Below, piece after piece: positions 37,630 to 47,800 of a stretch of DNA of 64,000 bases (position 1 is its first letter; every line of letters starts with the position of its first letter). The notes under the pieces were generated by a model. The model ran no database searches and was not told the DNA's origin. It saw nothing but the letters and a program-made list of their open reading frames with translations. The stretch is from positions 315,378 through 379,377 of the forward strand of contig CAWGNT010000024.1 in the NCBI GenBank assembly GCA_963824085.1, read 5' to 3'. This DNA comes from JARRNE01 sp963824085 (GTDB lineage Bacteria; Pseudomonadota; Gammaproteobacteria; Chromatiales; Chromatiaceae). The position numbers and the translations under genes are program-made.

Positions 37630-37662
37630 TAACTTGCGGGAGCGCTCCGTTAAGTTGCGGGA
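37630..37662 (+). promoter_or_regulatory. Direct repeats 21 bp apart, possible operator
   Basis: The 12-mer taa(c/g)ttgcggga occurs at 37630-37641 and 37651-37662, exactly 21 bp (two helical turns) apart. The first copy also forms an imperfect palindrome with the preceding cccgtaa. The site lies in the 130-bp gap just upstream of the AlpA-like gene. Such helically phased repeats often bind a regulator or excisionase. Confidence 0.4.
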
Positions 37663-37736
37663 CAGGTTCTCGACGGCTCGCTAGCCTTCTCCCCAACACG
37701 CGGCAACCCGTCGCGTCACCAGACGGAGCAAGGCAT

Positions 37737-38057
37737 TTGTGTACACATCTCCGCAGAGCAGCCGAAGCCGTGGGAGCGGCTGCGGCTGAACAAGACCTCA
37801 ACAACAAGCACAAACCATCGGCCAAGGCTTACGCCCAGCTGCCTATCCCGCCGCCCTCCCGCGTCCTCTTCACTGTCGACCGGCTGGCCGAACAACAACC
37901 AGGACTCACGAAGGGCAAGATTCGCTGGGATCTCTTTAACAGAAAGTCGAACGGCCTTGAGGAGTCTGGTGCTGTCGTCAATCGGGGTCGGCGCTTACTG
38001 CTTGACCAGGATCGCTATCTGGACTGGCTCGCCCGCGGCCAGAAGGGGGTGGCGTGA
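37737..38057 (+). CDS. Small DNA-binding protein, AlpA/winged-helix-like
   Basis: The 106-residue protein starts at TTG with GGAG about 9 nt upstream. The core (about 42-102: FTVDRLAEQQPGLTKGKIRW, then GAVVNRGRRLLLDQDRYLDW) has the layout of the MerR/AlpA-like winged-helix proteins found near integrases of gammaproteobacterial islands, where they regulate excision or replication genes. A GTG at 37770 is a shorter alternative start. It lies just downstream of phased direct repeats and leads the replication module. Confidence 0.6.
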   Translation: MCTHLRRAAEAVGAAAAEQDLNNKHKPSAKAYAQLPIPPPSRVLFTVDRLAEQQPGLTKGKIRWDLFNRKSNGLEESGAVVNRGRRLLLDQDRYLDWLARGQKGVA

Positions 38058-38085
38058 AGAGTTCCAGGTACTTCCGACGGAGCCC

Positions 38086-38232
38086 ATGGTCACCGAGGTC
38101 ACGCGCGACTGCCCGTATTGCTTCGCCCCAGCCGCCCGCTTGCGGCAGCAGTCCGGGCCCCGGCGTTACCCGCGAAGGCGGTACGAGACTACCGAACGGC
38201 GAGGTCGAAGAGCCGGGAGGTTGTCGAAGTGA
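38086..38232 (+). CDS. Small CxxC protein coupled to primase
   Basis: A 48-residue open frame starting at ATG 38086 with CGGAG close upstream. The N-terminal DCPYCFAPAARL carries one CPYC knuckle and the rest is very Arg-rich. Its stop overlaps the GTG start of the primase gene (GTGA), as in a translationally coupled operon. A second Cys pair is missing, so a complete Zn-ribbon is not present. It may be a real small phage-type gene, but the evidence is limited. Confidence 0.35.
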   Translation: MVTEVTRDCPYCFAPAARLRQQSGPRRYPRRRYETTERRGRRAGRLSK

Positions 38233-38657
38233 AAAAGGACTCTGCCGCCGCCGGGGCCCTGTTGCCCCTCCTTAAGGGTGTGATCGACCGAGGCAATGGC
38301 CACCATTACGCTTTGTGTCCGGCTCATGACGACAAAGCACCGTCCCTCAGTATCGGTGCCGGCGCCGACGGGCGGACCCTGATCCACTGCCACGCCGGCT
38401 GCACACCCGACGCCATCCTCTCGGCGCTCGGCCTGCGCTGGACCGACCTGTATCCTGATCGGTGGGTCGCTGCCTGGGCGAGCGCCTGCGCACGCCCCAC
38501 CACATCCGCATCGCCCGATCCCCTAGAGGTCGAGCGCATGGTCCTCAGGATCGCGGCGGCCGATCTGCGAGGCGGCAAAAAGCTCACGCTGGAGGATCGA
38601 GCGCGCCTTGAGGTGGCGAGGCAGCGGCTGGCGGAATCAAGGAGGCGCGCCGCATGA
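38229..38657 (+). CDS. Zn-finger primase-like protein
   Basis: This encodes 142 residues from GTG 38229, 8 nt after GGAGG. The stretch HYALCPAHDDKAPSLSIGAG followed by LIHCHAGCTPDAILSALGL is the CHC2-type zinc-binding fold of DnaG/phage primases, with ligands C-x2-H and C-x-H-x2-C-like spacing. No TOPRIM domain follows. It is therefore a stand-alone zinc-binding domain with a helical tail, as seen in integrative elements where an AAA ATPase follows. It is coupled to the next gene by ATGA (38654-38657). Confidence 0.75.
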   Translation: MKKDSAAAGALLPLLKGVIDRGNGHHYALCPAHDDKAPSLSIGAGADGRTLIHCHAGCTPDAILSALGLRWTDLYPDRWVAAWASACARPTTSASPDPLEVERMVLRIAAADLRGGKKLTLEDRARLEVARQRLAESRRRAA

Positions 38658-39983
38658 AGGTCAACGGCTTCGACCCCGAAGAGCTGGAGCGCGAGGCCGC
38701 CAGAGAGCCCTCGCAACAGGTATCCATCATCCCTGCCGCCGATATTCGGCCAGAGCCCATCGATTGGGTTTGGGATGGGTGGATCGCCCGGGGCAAGGTG
38801 CATGTGCTGGCAGGTGCCCCCGGCACCGGTAAGACCAGCCTGGCGCTGGCGATCGCCGCGACCCTCACGACAGGCGTGTGTTGGCCTGATCAGACCGCCG
38901 GGGTCATCGGGAGCGTGCTGATCTGGTCGGGCGAGGATGACCCCAAGGACACACTCGTACCCCGACTCATCGCCTGCGGGGCGGACCTTGCGCCGCGTGC
39001 ATTTCATCGCGGGCGTCGTGGACCACACAGGGACGCGAGCCTTCGATCCCGCAACCGACGGGCAGGTACTCAGCGACGAGATTGCCCTGATGGATCCGCC
39101 GCCAACACTTCTGATCGTGGACCCGATCGTCGCGGCCGTGGCTGGGGACAGTCACAAGAACGCCGAGGTGCGCCGCGCGCTGCAGCCTTTGGTCGACTTG
39201 GCGCAGGTGCGGCGCTGTGCCGTCCTCGGCATTTCGCACTTCTCGAAAGGCACTGCGGGGCGGGACCCGGTGGAGCGAGTGACCGGCTCGCTCGCCTTCG
39301 GTGCCCTGGCGCGGGTGGTGTTGGCCGCAGCCAAGCTGCCGGACGCGGAAGGCGGCGGTAGGATGCTCGCCCGGGCAAAAAACAACATCGCCATGGATAG
39401 CGGCGGCTTCAAGTACGAGCTGGTGCCCCTGGAGCTGCCAGGATACCCCGGCGTGTTTACCACGCTGGTGCGCTGGGGTGAAGCCTTGAAGGGCACTGCC
39501 CGGGAGCTGCTGGGGAGGGCAGAGACTGCGGTCGACCCTGACGAGCGCAGCGCCACGGATGAGGCCGCCGAGTGGCTGCGGGAGCTCCTGTCGGCCGGCC
39601 CGATGAAAGCGGCCGATGTCCAGAAGGAAGCCCGCCAGGCTGGCATCAACGACAAGCCCCTGCGCACCGCCCGGGAGCGGCTTGGCGTCAAGCCCAAGAA
39701 GAGCGGATTCTCGGCAGGATGGTGGTGGTCACTGCCGGCCGCCGAAGATGCCCTCTCTGCCGAAGATGCCCAAGATGCCAAGGTTAGGATATCGGGCAGC
39801 TTCGAACCTGGTGAGGGCAACTTCGGGCCGGGCCCCTGCCCAGGAGATCCCGAAGGCGCCCAAGATGCCCCATCTTGCCCTTCTGAAAACGAAGGCACAT
39901 TCGAGGATGGAGGGCATCTTCGCGAGCTTGCGACCACTTCCACCGGAGGTGCCCGCGATGGCGACGGGTGGGAGTCATTCTGA
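38654..39983 (+). pseudogene. RepA-like AAA ATPase, frameshifted near 38,993
   Basis: The N-terminal frame has Walker A VLAGAPGTGKTSLALAIA and continues through SVLIWSGEDDPKDTLVPRLI. A single extra G near 38993 breaks it. Without this base the chain runs on as VHFIAGVVDHTG, then TLLIVDPIVAAVAGD (Walker B), ISHFSKGTAGRDPVERVTGS and a helical C-terminus. Together this is a RepA/AAA_25-type hexameric helicase of about 440 residues, a typical replication protein of plasmids and island elements. The C-terminus is Pro/Asp/Gly-rich low complexity. The break may be a sequencing error or a real lesion. The stop overlaps the next start (TGATG). Confidence 0.8.
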
Positions 39984-40432
39984 TGGATGTCGCCGAACGG
40001 TTCCAACAGATGCTGGCTGCCGGTGTGCAGTTCCGCGTAGCGGGTGACCGGCTGGGCATCAAAGCCCCGGTTCCCCTCACCGATGAGCAGCGCGCATGGG
40101 TCCGTCAGCACAAGACCGAGCTCATCCGCCAAGTCGAGTCCCAGACTGCCCCTGATCTGCACGGCTGGACACTGGGGCAGATCCGCGACCATTGCCACCC
40201 CGCCGAGTGGGCGGAGATCAAGGACAATCGGCTGGCGCTGGAGTGCGTGGCGGCTGACCTGCGTCGACACCCCTTCCTTTGGTCCCCCAGCTTTCGCGGG
40301 TGCTACGAGAACCACCAGAACCGCCCGGACGAGGATGTCGATGGTTCGGTCAGGGGCGGTGTTCTCCCCCACGGCGGCGCTAGCACCGAGGCCCGCTGCA
40401 CCCGCACAGGCCGCCACCGGACCCCGGACTGA
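39983..40432 (+). CDS. TubC N-terminal docking-domain-like protein
   Basis: This encodes 149 residues from ATG 39983, which overlaps the preceding stop. Residues 5-50 (LAAGVQFRVAGDRLGIKAPV followed by LTDEQRAWVRQHKTELIRQ) match the pattern of the TubC_N docking domain, a small alpha-beta fold named from a hybrid NRPS-PKS protein but often found in phage and plasmid proteins near replication genes. The rest (GWTLGQIRDHCHPAEWAEI) is unrecognised, and the last 30 residues look low-complexity. Confidence 0.6.
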   Translation: MDVAERFQQMLAAGVQFRVAGDRLGIKAPVPLTDEQRAWVRQHKTELIRQVESQTAPDLHGWTLGQIRDHCHPAEWAEIKDNRLALECVAADLRRHPFLWSPSFRGCYENHQNRPDEDVDGSVRGGVLPHGGASTEARCTRTGRHRTPD

Positions 40433-40577
40433 CGACGGCGGGACGGACTATGGGTCGCCGGCCCCTCCAATAAGTGGCATCAGGACATACCGACGCGGAG
40501 GTAGTCGCGGCGGGAGTCTAAGTCATCTTTGGCGGGCGACCCGTCGAGGTACGGATTGACATGTAGGAGATCGCGGA

Positions 40578-40859
40578 GTGAAAACAGTGCACCTGGAAGC
40601 TACGAATCGACTCGCCGAGGCCATCGACCTCATCGACGCCGCAATGTCGATCGCCCTCCGCGTGCAATCAGCCAGCGAACCGCCGGATCGGATCGACTCT
40701 GTTGCCTGGAGGCTCGCTGACGCGTTGCTGCTCATCGGCGAGTACGCGCACCAGCTGTTCCCGGGCAGCGAAACACCCGGCATCGACTATCCAACCGGTC
40801 GGGACGCCCAGCTCGCGACCCCTGTGTCGGCGCCAACGTTAACGGACGATGGCCCGTGA
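40578..40859 (+). CDS. Small helical protein of unknown function
   Basis: The 93-residue protein starts at GTG 9 nt after AGGAG. It is predicted helical (NRLAEAIDLIDAAMSIALRV, VAWRLADALLLIGEYAHQL) with a disordered tail. No family is recognised. It belongs to the island module, and the next short frame overlaps its stop through GTGA. Confidence 0.55.
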   Translation: MKTVHLEATNRLAEAIDLIDAAMSIALRVQSASEPPDRIDSVAWRLADALLLIGEYAHQLFPGSETPGIDYPTGRDAQLATPVSAPTLTDDGP

Positions 40860-41005
40860 GCATAGCCGAGACAAGGGCAGCAGCGGCGACCCTCAAGGTT
40901 TCGACGGCTGCGTATCACGAGTTGGGCGTGTGCCTGCAGCGGCGCCGTGCCTACTGCCGGCAGAGCGCGAAACCCCGCGAGACCGGAGCGGGCGCCGCGT
41001 CTTGA
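40856..41005 (+). CDS. Possible 49-residue protein
   Basis: A GTG at 40856 overlaps the preceding stop (GTGA) and opens a 49-residue frame (starting VSIAETRAAAATLKVSTAAY, with CLQRRRAYC). The coupling and helix-friendly start favour a real gene. Its small size and Arg-rich composition leave doubt. Confidence 0.3.
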   Translation: MSIAETRAAAATLKVSTAAYHELGVCLQRRRAYCRQSAKPRETGAGAAS

Positions 41006-41239
41006 AATCTAGGAAACGGCCCAGTGTTGTCTAACGCTGCTGCAGCGCAGCATAACCTGGTCCAACGTGCTCAGCCGAAAGCCGCACCAACTTGAAACCT
41101 GCTTGAAAAGAAACGGCGGCCGTTGCGCTCCGCCCGCATAAACCTGGTTTGGGATAGAGGTATCCGTGGCCCTTTGGTGCGCTCTGGCCCTATGTCCGGC
41201 TAAACTCAGTGCAGGTCGCCACCGCTTTGAGCAGCCACC

Positions 41240-41606
41240 ATGACCCCCCGCCTCTCCTGCTGGCACTGCCTTTACTACATCCGCCCACGGGACGAGCCCG
41301 GGGTAGACGGCCCTCCCGCCGCCGTTTGTACGGTCGGCCGGGCAGTGGGGCCATACTACGCCGACGTCAACGGGCTGCATCCGGGAGACAAGCACTCACC
41401 GCCCAACGGCTGGTGCCCGCGCTTTGAGCTCGATCCGCCGCCGGAGCTGCCCGAGTACGGGACCTTCGACGGGAGCCGACCGGCGACGCGCGAGCAGATC
41501 AGGGCCTACGCGTACAAGTACGGCAAGCAAGGTGCAGCTGCCGGGCGGGGAGGTGATCAACCCCAACTTCGAGGTGGCGGACCCGCCACCTCCCGGCGAC
41601 GGCTAA
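41240..41606 (+). CDS. Cys-rich island protein with probable 1-nt frameshift
   Basis: The N-terminal frame (LSCWHCLYYIRP, CTVGRAVGPYY, NGWCPRFEL) has four spaced cysteines suggestive of a zinc or metal site. Near 41532 a duplicated G (caaggtg) diverts the frame into Arg/Gln-rich sequence ending at 41650. With that G removed, the chain continues as VQLPGGEVINPNFEVADPPP and stops at 41606, which looks far more natural. The coordinates given follow the corrected reading (about 121 residues). Function unknown. Confidence 0.55.
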
Positions 41607-41882
41607 ACCAGCGGCGGCGCCAGGAAGAGGAAAGGCTACAAATACGATGACCGTGTTTACGCTTTGCGCGCTCACCTTCAACGCCTGGGCAGCTGCATCG
41701 GGACGGTCATCATGGGGGCAGTGCCGAGGTAGCAGCGCGTCCTGGAACACCCACCCGTCGACCGTGCCCCCCTCTTCCCAGTCACGGGCCGTCGGGTAGT
41801 CCCCATGTTACGTGACGTTCAAGACAGCCCCCTACGCCGTGAAGAGAGAGGATCCGAACAATGCGGCGCGTCGGCGGGTAGA

Positions 41883-44800
41883 TCAGGGCCACCAGGAGCC
41901 GACGTCGGTCAGCGCGCGAGCGGTACCGGCCAATACCTGCGCTCCGCCCGTCGCCGTGAGGACGGGTTCGTAGGCGCACAGATCCTGGAGCAGCCCGCGC
42001 CGGTCCAATTCCGACCTCTGGTGTAGCAATCCCTGCAAGACCGCGTAGAGCCGCTCCCTCCCGAGGTTGCGCAGGAAGGGTGCAATCCGAGCGATGGCCG
42101 CACGACGGTCCGAGTTGTCCGAAATCGTCCCGAGGATCTCGACTGCCTCCTCCAGCGTTCTGCCTTTCAGGTAGGGCACGAACAGCGCAAGGGCCTCAGC
42201 CCGCTTTCCGGGACGGTTCAATGCCCGCGGAATTGCTAGTGCGGCGGAGTGGTGCTCTTCCGACAAGACCGGCGCCAGTCGCCTCAGGGACATTACGCGA
42301 TCTGTTTCGCACTCGAGCTCGCCGATCCTGTTCAGCTCGTCGGTTGCTCGGCGCCGGGACTCCGCCGGACGGGTGATAACGGGGGCCTTCGCCGCATCCT
42401 CGCATGCGCTGCGAACCGCCGCGTCTATCTCGCGCGCGCTCGGGGGCTCGGGCATTAGTTTGTGCTCCAGCTGAAGCGCCCGCCCGAGGGCGCGATTGGC
42501 GATGCTGTCCGCAATCGCCGCGACCTCACGCCGGACTTGGTCCGCGAAAGGGGTGGCGGCGGAGTTTGCCAGGAGTGCTAAGCCCTGGACGTATCGCTCA
42601 CGCTCGTCGGGCAACGCTAGGATGTCCGATGCGCATTGTGAAAGCACGGCTGCTTGCTCACGCTCGGTCAGGGGCAGACCTAGCCGGCCTAACGTCCGGT
42701 TCCGGGTGGCGCTATCCGGAATGGCTCGCGCCTTCGCCAAGACCTTTGGAGCCAACGGGCCTGTGGCCACTGCCGACAGACGCTCAAGGAGCGCCCCCGC
42801 ATATGCTTGGTGGCGGAATTGGTCCGCGGCGGCCAAAACGCCATCGAGCAGGCCAGGTTCGAGGCTGGGCAGCAGGAGACTGACGGCCTCGAGACGCACG
42901 AGTTCGGACTCGATCCCGTAGGCACTCTGCAGTGCGTCCGCGACGAGGTCTGCCGGAAGCAACGGGACAAGCGCCGCCGCTGCCTTCGCGCGATGCCACT
43001 GGTCGCGGATGCCGAACGCGGCGGACATGGCCGCCGACGCCGTCTGCGGGTCTAGATGGGGCGCCAGAGCCACCAGGGCCTGGCTGCGATACAAGCCGCT
43101 TCGGATAGCCCCGGCGACGTCGACTGCTTTGTCTCGCAAGGTGGGCGGCAGATAGGGTGCGAGCCGGGTTAGTGCCTGCGCGCGCAATACATCGGCGCGG
43201 ATACGGGATACGGCGTCGAGGCCGGCGGAGAAGAGGTCGACGGGCAGTCGAGAGGCGAGCTCACCGAGCAGCGTCACCGAGTAGTCGTCCCGGCCGACCG
43301 CTAAAACGGCCGTCAGGGCGCTGCGCAGCACGGCCGGTGTCGTGGCCGCTGGCCTCAGCGCCATCTCGCGCAGCGCTTCCGCCCGATGCAATCTGCAGCC
43401 GATACTGGCGCAGGTGTCGAGTCCCTCCTTTAGTAGATACTCGTCCGGGTAGGCCGTCCCAGCGACCGCCAGCTCAGCGAGCAGGGCAGCCCGGTTGTGT
43501 TGGTCCGTCAACTCGCGGACGGCGGACAACAAGGCGTCCCGGAGTCCGAGCATACGAGGAACGAAGGCACGCAGGGTATCGGCGCGGACGAATTGGCCGG
43601 AAATACTTCGGGCGACGTCCAGTGCTTCGGGGAGAAGGGCCTCCGGAAGGTTGGGGATCAGCTTGCTCAGGATCTCCCCGCGGTACTCGTCGTTGAAGAT
43701 TCTCCGTGTCTCGGCGAGGGCCTTGTGCAGGGCGGTCAGCGCAAGTCGTTGTCCGAGCCGCGGCGCAATTGCGCAGATCGATTCCAGGTAAGCGAAACCC
43801 TTGCCGATGCCATCGACGACGTCGAGCGCAGCCGGGAGCAGCCGATCCGGCAGGTGAGCCAGACAGCCGCGCAACGCCGTGGCTCGGAAGGATGCATGCG
43901 GTAAGGCGGCTACGGACGTCAGTGCTTCGCGCTGCATGTCCTCGCTCAGATAGGGGGTGAGTCCTTCCAGTGCAGCGGCACGGCAGGCCGGACAAGCCAA
44001 ATCGCTCGTAGCGGCGAGCAAGCGCGCGCGCAGCGTCTCAGGCAAGTGCGGAGCGAGGGACCACATTGCGCCCACTCGTTGCGTTTCGTCCTCGATCTCC
44101 AAGGCGGCGCTTACCAGCTCGCCCAAGAGCTGTTGCGGGAGCACCGGAGCCAAGTCTCCGAGCGCCCCTACACGCGACTCCACAGCGGGGATCGACCGCG
44201 CCGTGGCCAGCGCCTCCGCCATCAGGACAAGGCATTCCTCGTGCCGCAATGTCTGTCCGAGCCTCCACAGCACCCTGGTCCGTTCTACGGGGTCGTCGAT
44301 GGAGCGGATGGCAGCCAGGACCTCTGGGCCCCCGGTCTTGGCCATCATCGGCAGCAAGCGCTTGTAGACCGCGACCCGAAGACGTTCTTCCGGAATGGCC
44401 TGGGCCGCGCGGAACGCCCTGTCGAAGAGAGGATCGGGGAGGTAGGTGACCAGGTTGCCGAGGTAGCGCGCACGATGATCCGAAATGTTGAGCTGCCCTG
44501 CGAGGATCAGCGCCTTTATAAGCAGCTCCTCGAAGAGATGCGGAATCAGCCCACACAGGGCCTCCATGCTTGTCACGCCGTCGGGTAGGCTGACAGCGCA
44601 GCTTAGCGCCCGGTCTAGGCGGTCGAGACGCTCCGTCTTCGGGAGAAACGGCGCTAAGCGCGTAACGACGTCGAAACGCGCTGGGCCCGTAATGAAGCCG
44701 AGACCTCCTGCATCCGCCAGCGCCTCCCGCACCAGTGGCGCGAGCGACAATCTGTCGTCCGGGCGGCTGGGTGGAGCTCTGTACCTCCCGCCCCTGGCGC

Positions 44801-47800
44801 TCCTGAAGATCGTGAGGGAATCGGCCAGGCCGCCGGGATCGGGCAGCGGCCGACAGGGGACGAGGAGGCCTTCGAGCAGTGCCGCGACCCAGGTTCTGCG
44901 GACTGCATCCAGTGCCCTCGACAACAGGTATTTGGGAAGGTGGGGAATCAGCTCCAGGATCAGCCGCTGCCGATTCTGCAGTGTCACCTCGCTCCACCGA
45001 TGGAATTCCTTCTGCTCCAATAGATCCAACGTCTCGGTGAGCAGCCTCTCAGTCGACTCCACGACGATGGGGACGAGTACCTTGAGCACCGACATGAGTT
45101 CCATTTCGCTTTGGATCTCGCGTGCGGCGGTGAGAGCGTCGGCGAGGACTTCCTCCCGGAGGTCCGGCGAGCAAAGACTTGCAATCTCACAAAGGACCCG
45201 GGCACGCTCCGGCACGGCAGCGATTTCGCCGGCGATCATGCGGGCGTTGTTCAGCAACTGCCGCCTGCTTGTCTGTTCGGACAGTTCGGCAGCCATCTGG
45301 ATCAGCATTCGGGCGCGATTGACGTGATCGCCGATGTAGCGACTGACAGCTAGCGCCCGCTCCAACTGGGGTACGGACAGCAGTGAGGCCAGGGCGGAAA
45401 TCTCCTGCGCCCTAACACCTTTTGCGGCGGTCTCAACATAGGCGGAGAGTGCATCCTCCACGGACTGTTTGCGAAGCCCTGGCTCAAGGTGGGGCGCAAG
45501 CGCACAGAGAAGGCGCATGCGCAGGTGCGGATCTTGCCAATTGCGCGCGAGATTGAGCTGCTCCACCAACATCTCCGCCGGAAGGCGCGGAGCCAGCGCC
45601 TCCAGCAGCGGTAACGACGGAACGACCAGGTTGCGAACCAGCGGCATAACCTCCACCAAATGCTCCTCGTGCACTTGCGGCGCTAGCTCGATCAAGGCCT
45701 GCGTCTGCGCGTCTTCATTCAGGTTGGAGGCCGCCAGCTCCCAGAGGCGGGCCAGGGTCTCCAGCCGCAACCGCCGGTCCTCGGGCAGGAGCGCGCCGAC
45801 GGCGCGCAGGACAAAGCAGCGGTTTTTCGGTTGCAGGGACCCCTTGTTCCTCGTATATGCGAGCAACGCGTCGATTGCCTCGTCGTCCCTGGGGCTGGCC
45901 ATCCGCGGGATTACCAATCGGAGGACCTCCACGCGGATCCTCTCGCTCTGCATGTCCCGCGCGGCCTCTACCGCCTCGCCCAGCAGGTGCCCCCTCAGGT
46001 GCGGCGCGAGCCTCCGCACTCGCGATGGGATCTCCTGCTCGAGCGAGGAGTTCAGCGCATCAACGAGCGCTGGCGCCAGCCATTCGACCTCACAGTCTTC
46101 CCTCCGAGGAGGCGGGAACCAGGGCTCCAGAACGGGAAAGAGAGCGATCCGCTTCTCGGCCGAGATCGCGCCGTCGTCGGCCTCCGAGAAGATGGCGCGA
46201 AGGGCGCGATCTCGCCTGGAATCCGGGAATTGCGGAAGCAGGAAACAGAGCAGATCAAGCCTGTCGGCGGCTGCCATGGTATGCAGCGTCTTGGCGAGAA
46301 CGTCGTCGAGAATCGGTGGCGGGAGATGGGGCACGAAGGCGTTCAGGAGGCACTTGCGCTCGGCAAGAGACGAGGCTTGGGCAGCGCTCTTCCAGGCCGC
46401 CGTTAGAGAGGCTTCAGGCAACACGGGGGCGAGGTCGGTGAGGAGCCCGCACCTCGCCGCCCAGTCCGGCAGGCTCAGCGTCCGTGAAACGATGTCCTCG
46501 AGCACCATCTCCGCCGCGTGGGGCAAGAGCGACCTAACCAGCGGAACCCTGACTCTCTCGGACCGCTTCTCAAATGCGATGGCAACGAGCTTGGGCACCA
46601 GGGCATCTACCCAGGGCGCGGGACTCAGGGAGACGATTCTGCGCCAGAGAGCGGGCGCCCGGAGCCCGGCAGCAATGTCCGCTAAGTCCTGCGACGTCAC
46701 GTCCGATGGTTCCGGAGGGTGGCTTAGGAGGAGCCTGGCGAAGGTCCGCACGCGGGCGTCTCCGGATCTGAGGATGGGAAAGAGCGCGTCGGGCTCCCCG
46801 AAGAGGTCGAACTCTTCCGGGACGATCTTCAGCAGCGGACCCGCAACGTACCGAAGGGCCTCGGTCGGAACCTCCGGGATTTCGGTAAGGGCGAGAGCGA
46901 GAATCCTGCTGCGCGTGGGCTCGTGGGCATGGAGGGCAATGGCACATAACACTCGCAAGCGCCGGTCCGGAGACGGAAGCTCGGCCGTCAGTGCGATGGC
47001 CGCTTCCGTCTGGTTAGCAGAGAGATGCGGGGCGAGTTCCAGCAGCAGAGCGACGGACGGATGCGCGATGCGTCGGAGGTGCTCCATCAGGACGTCGGGC
47101 ACGGGCGCGCCAACGGAACGGATTATCGCGGTCAGTGCCCGGAGGTATTGCTCTACGTTTCCGATTGTAGCGGCCACGCGCAGTGCGGCGCTGACCCAGA
47201 CCTGCCGGGCTTCCGAGCGTTGCGGCTCCGGCAGATAGCGCCAGACGCCTGCGAGCATGGTTGTGCGTTCGTCCGCACGGGTCGCTGCACGGGAGTCTGT
47301 CCAGATCAGCGTCGCCGCCTCCTGCTTGAGCTCATCCGGCACAAGCGGAAGGAGGATTCGGAGCAGCCGGGCGCGCATTTTCGCATCAGGGGAGCGAGTT
47401 GCCTCCGCCAGCGCACGCAGAAGGTCCGAATCGCGCAGGATGCATGCCACCTCCTCGAGGACCGCGGCGCGCAGCCTGGGATCCTCCAGGTCCAAGATCG
47501 CCGACAACCCCATGCCCAGGAACCGGTCGGGGAGCAGGAACATCAGCTCCCGTAGCACCGTCGCGCGCGACGGCTCATGCACGACGGCGCCGGCGCTCAT
47601 CAGCGCTTCCTCGAACACTGCGTCCTGCTCCCCTTCCCGCAGCTCGAAGGCAAGCGTGCATAGCGCGGCGGCCCGGATGGGCCGCGCGCCTATGTGGCGC
47701 GCGGCCCCCAGTGCTGCGGACACTACCGGCACCGATGGGGGACGACACAATCGCGCGAGCTCCAGCAGCTCGCGGGTCTGGCGTTCGGGATTCTGATCCG

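Noticed and set aside
39152..40417. 421-residue minus-strand open frame in the island
   Set aside because: Antisense to the RepA-like gene, whose motifs are clear. The composition is Ser/Pro/Arg-rich shadow.
45469..47238. 589-residue + strand open frame inside the giant ATPase gene
   Set aside because: Ser/Arg-rich antisense shadow without motifs. The minus frame has a consistent 32-residue protein repeat.
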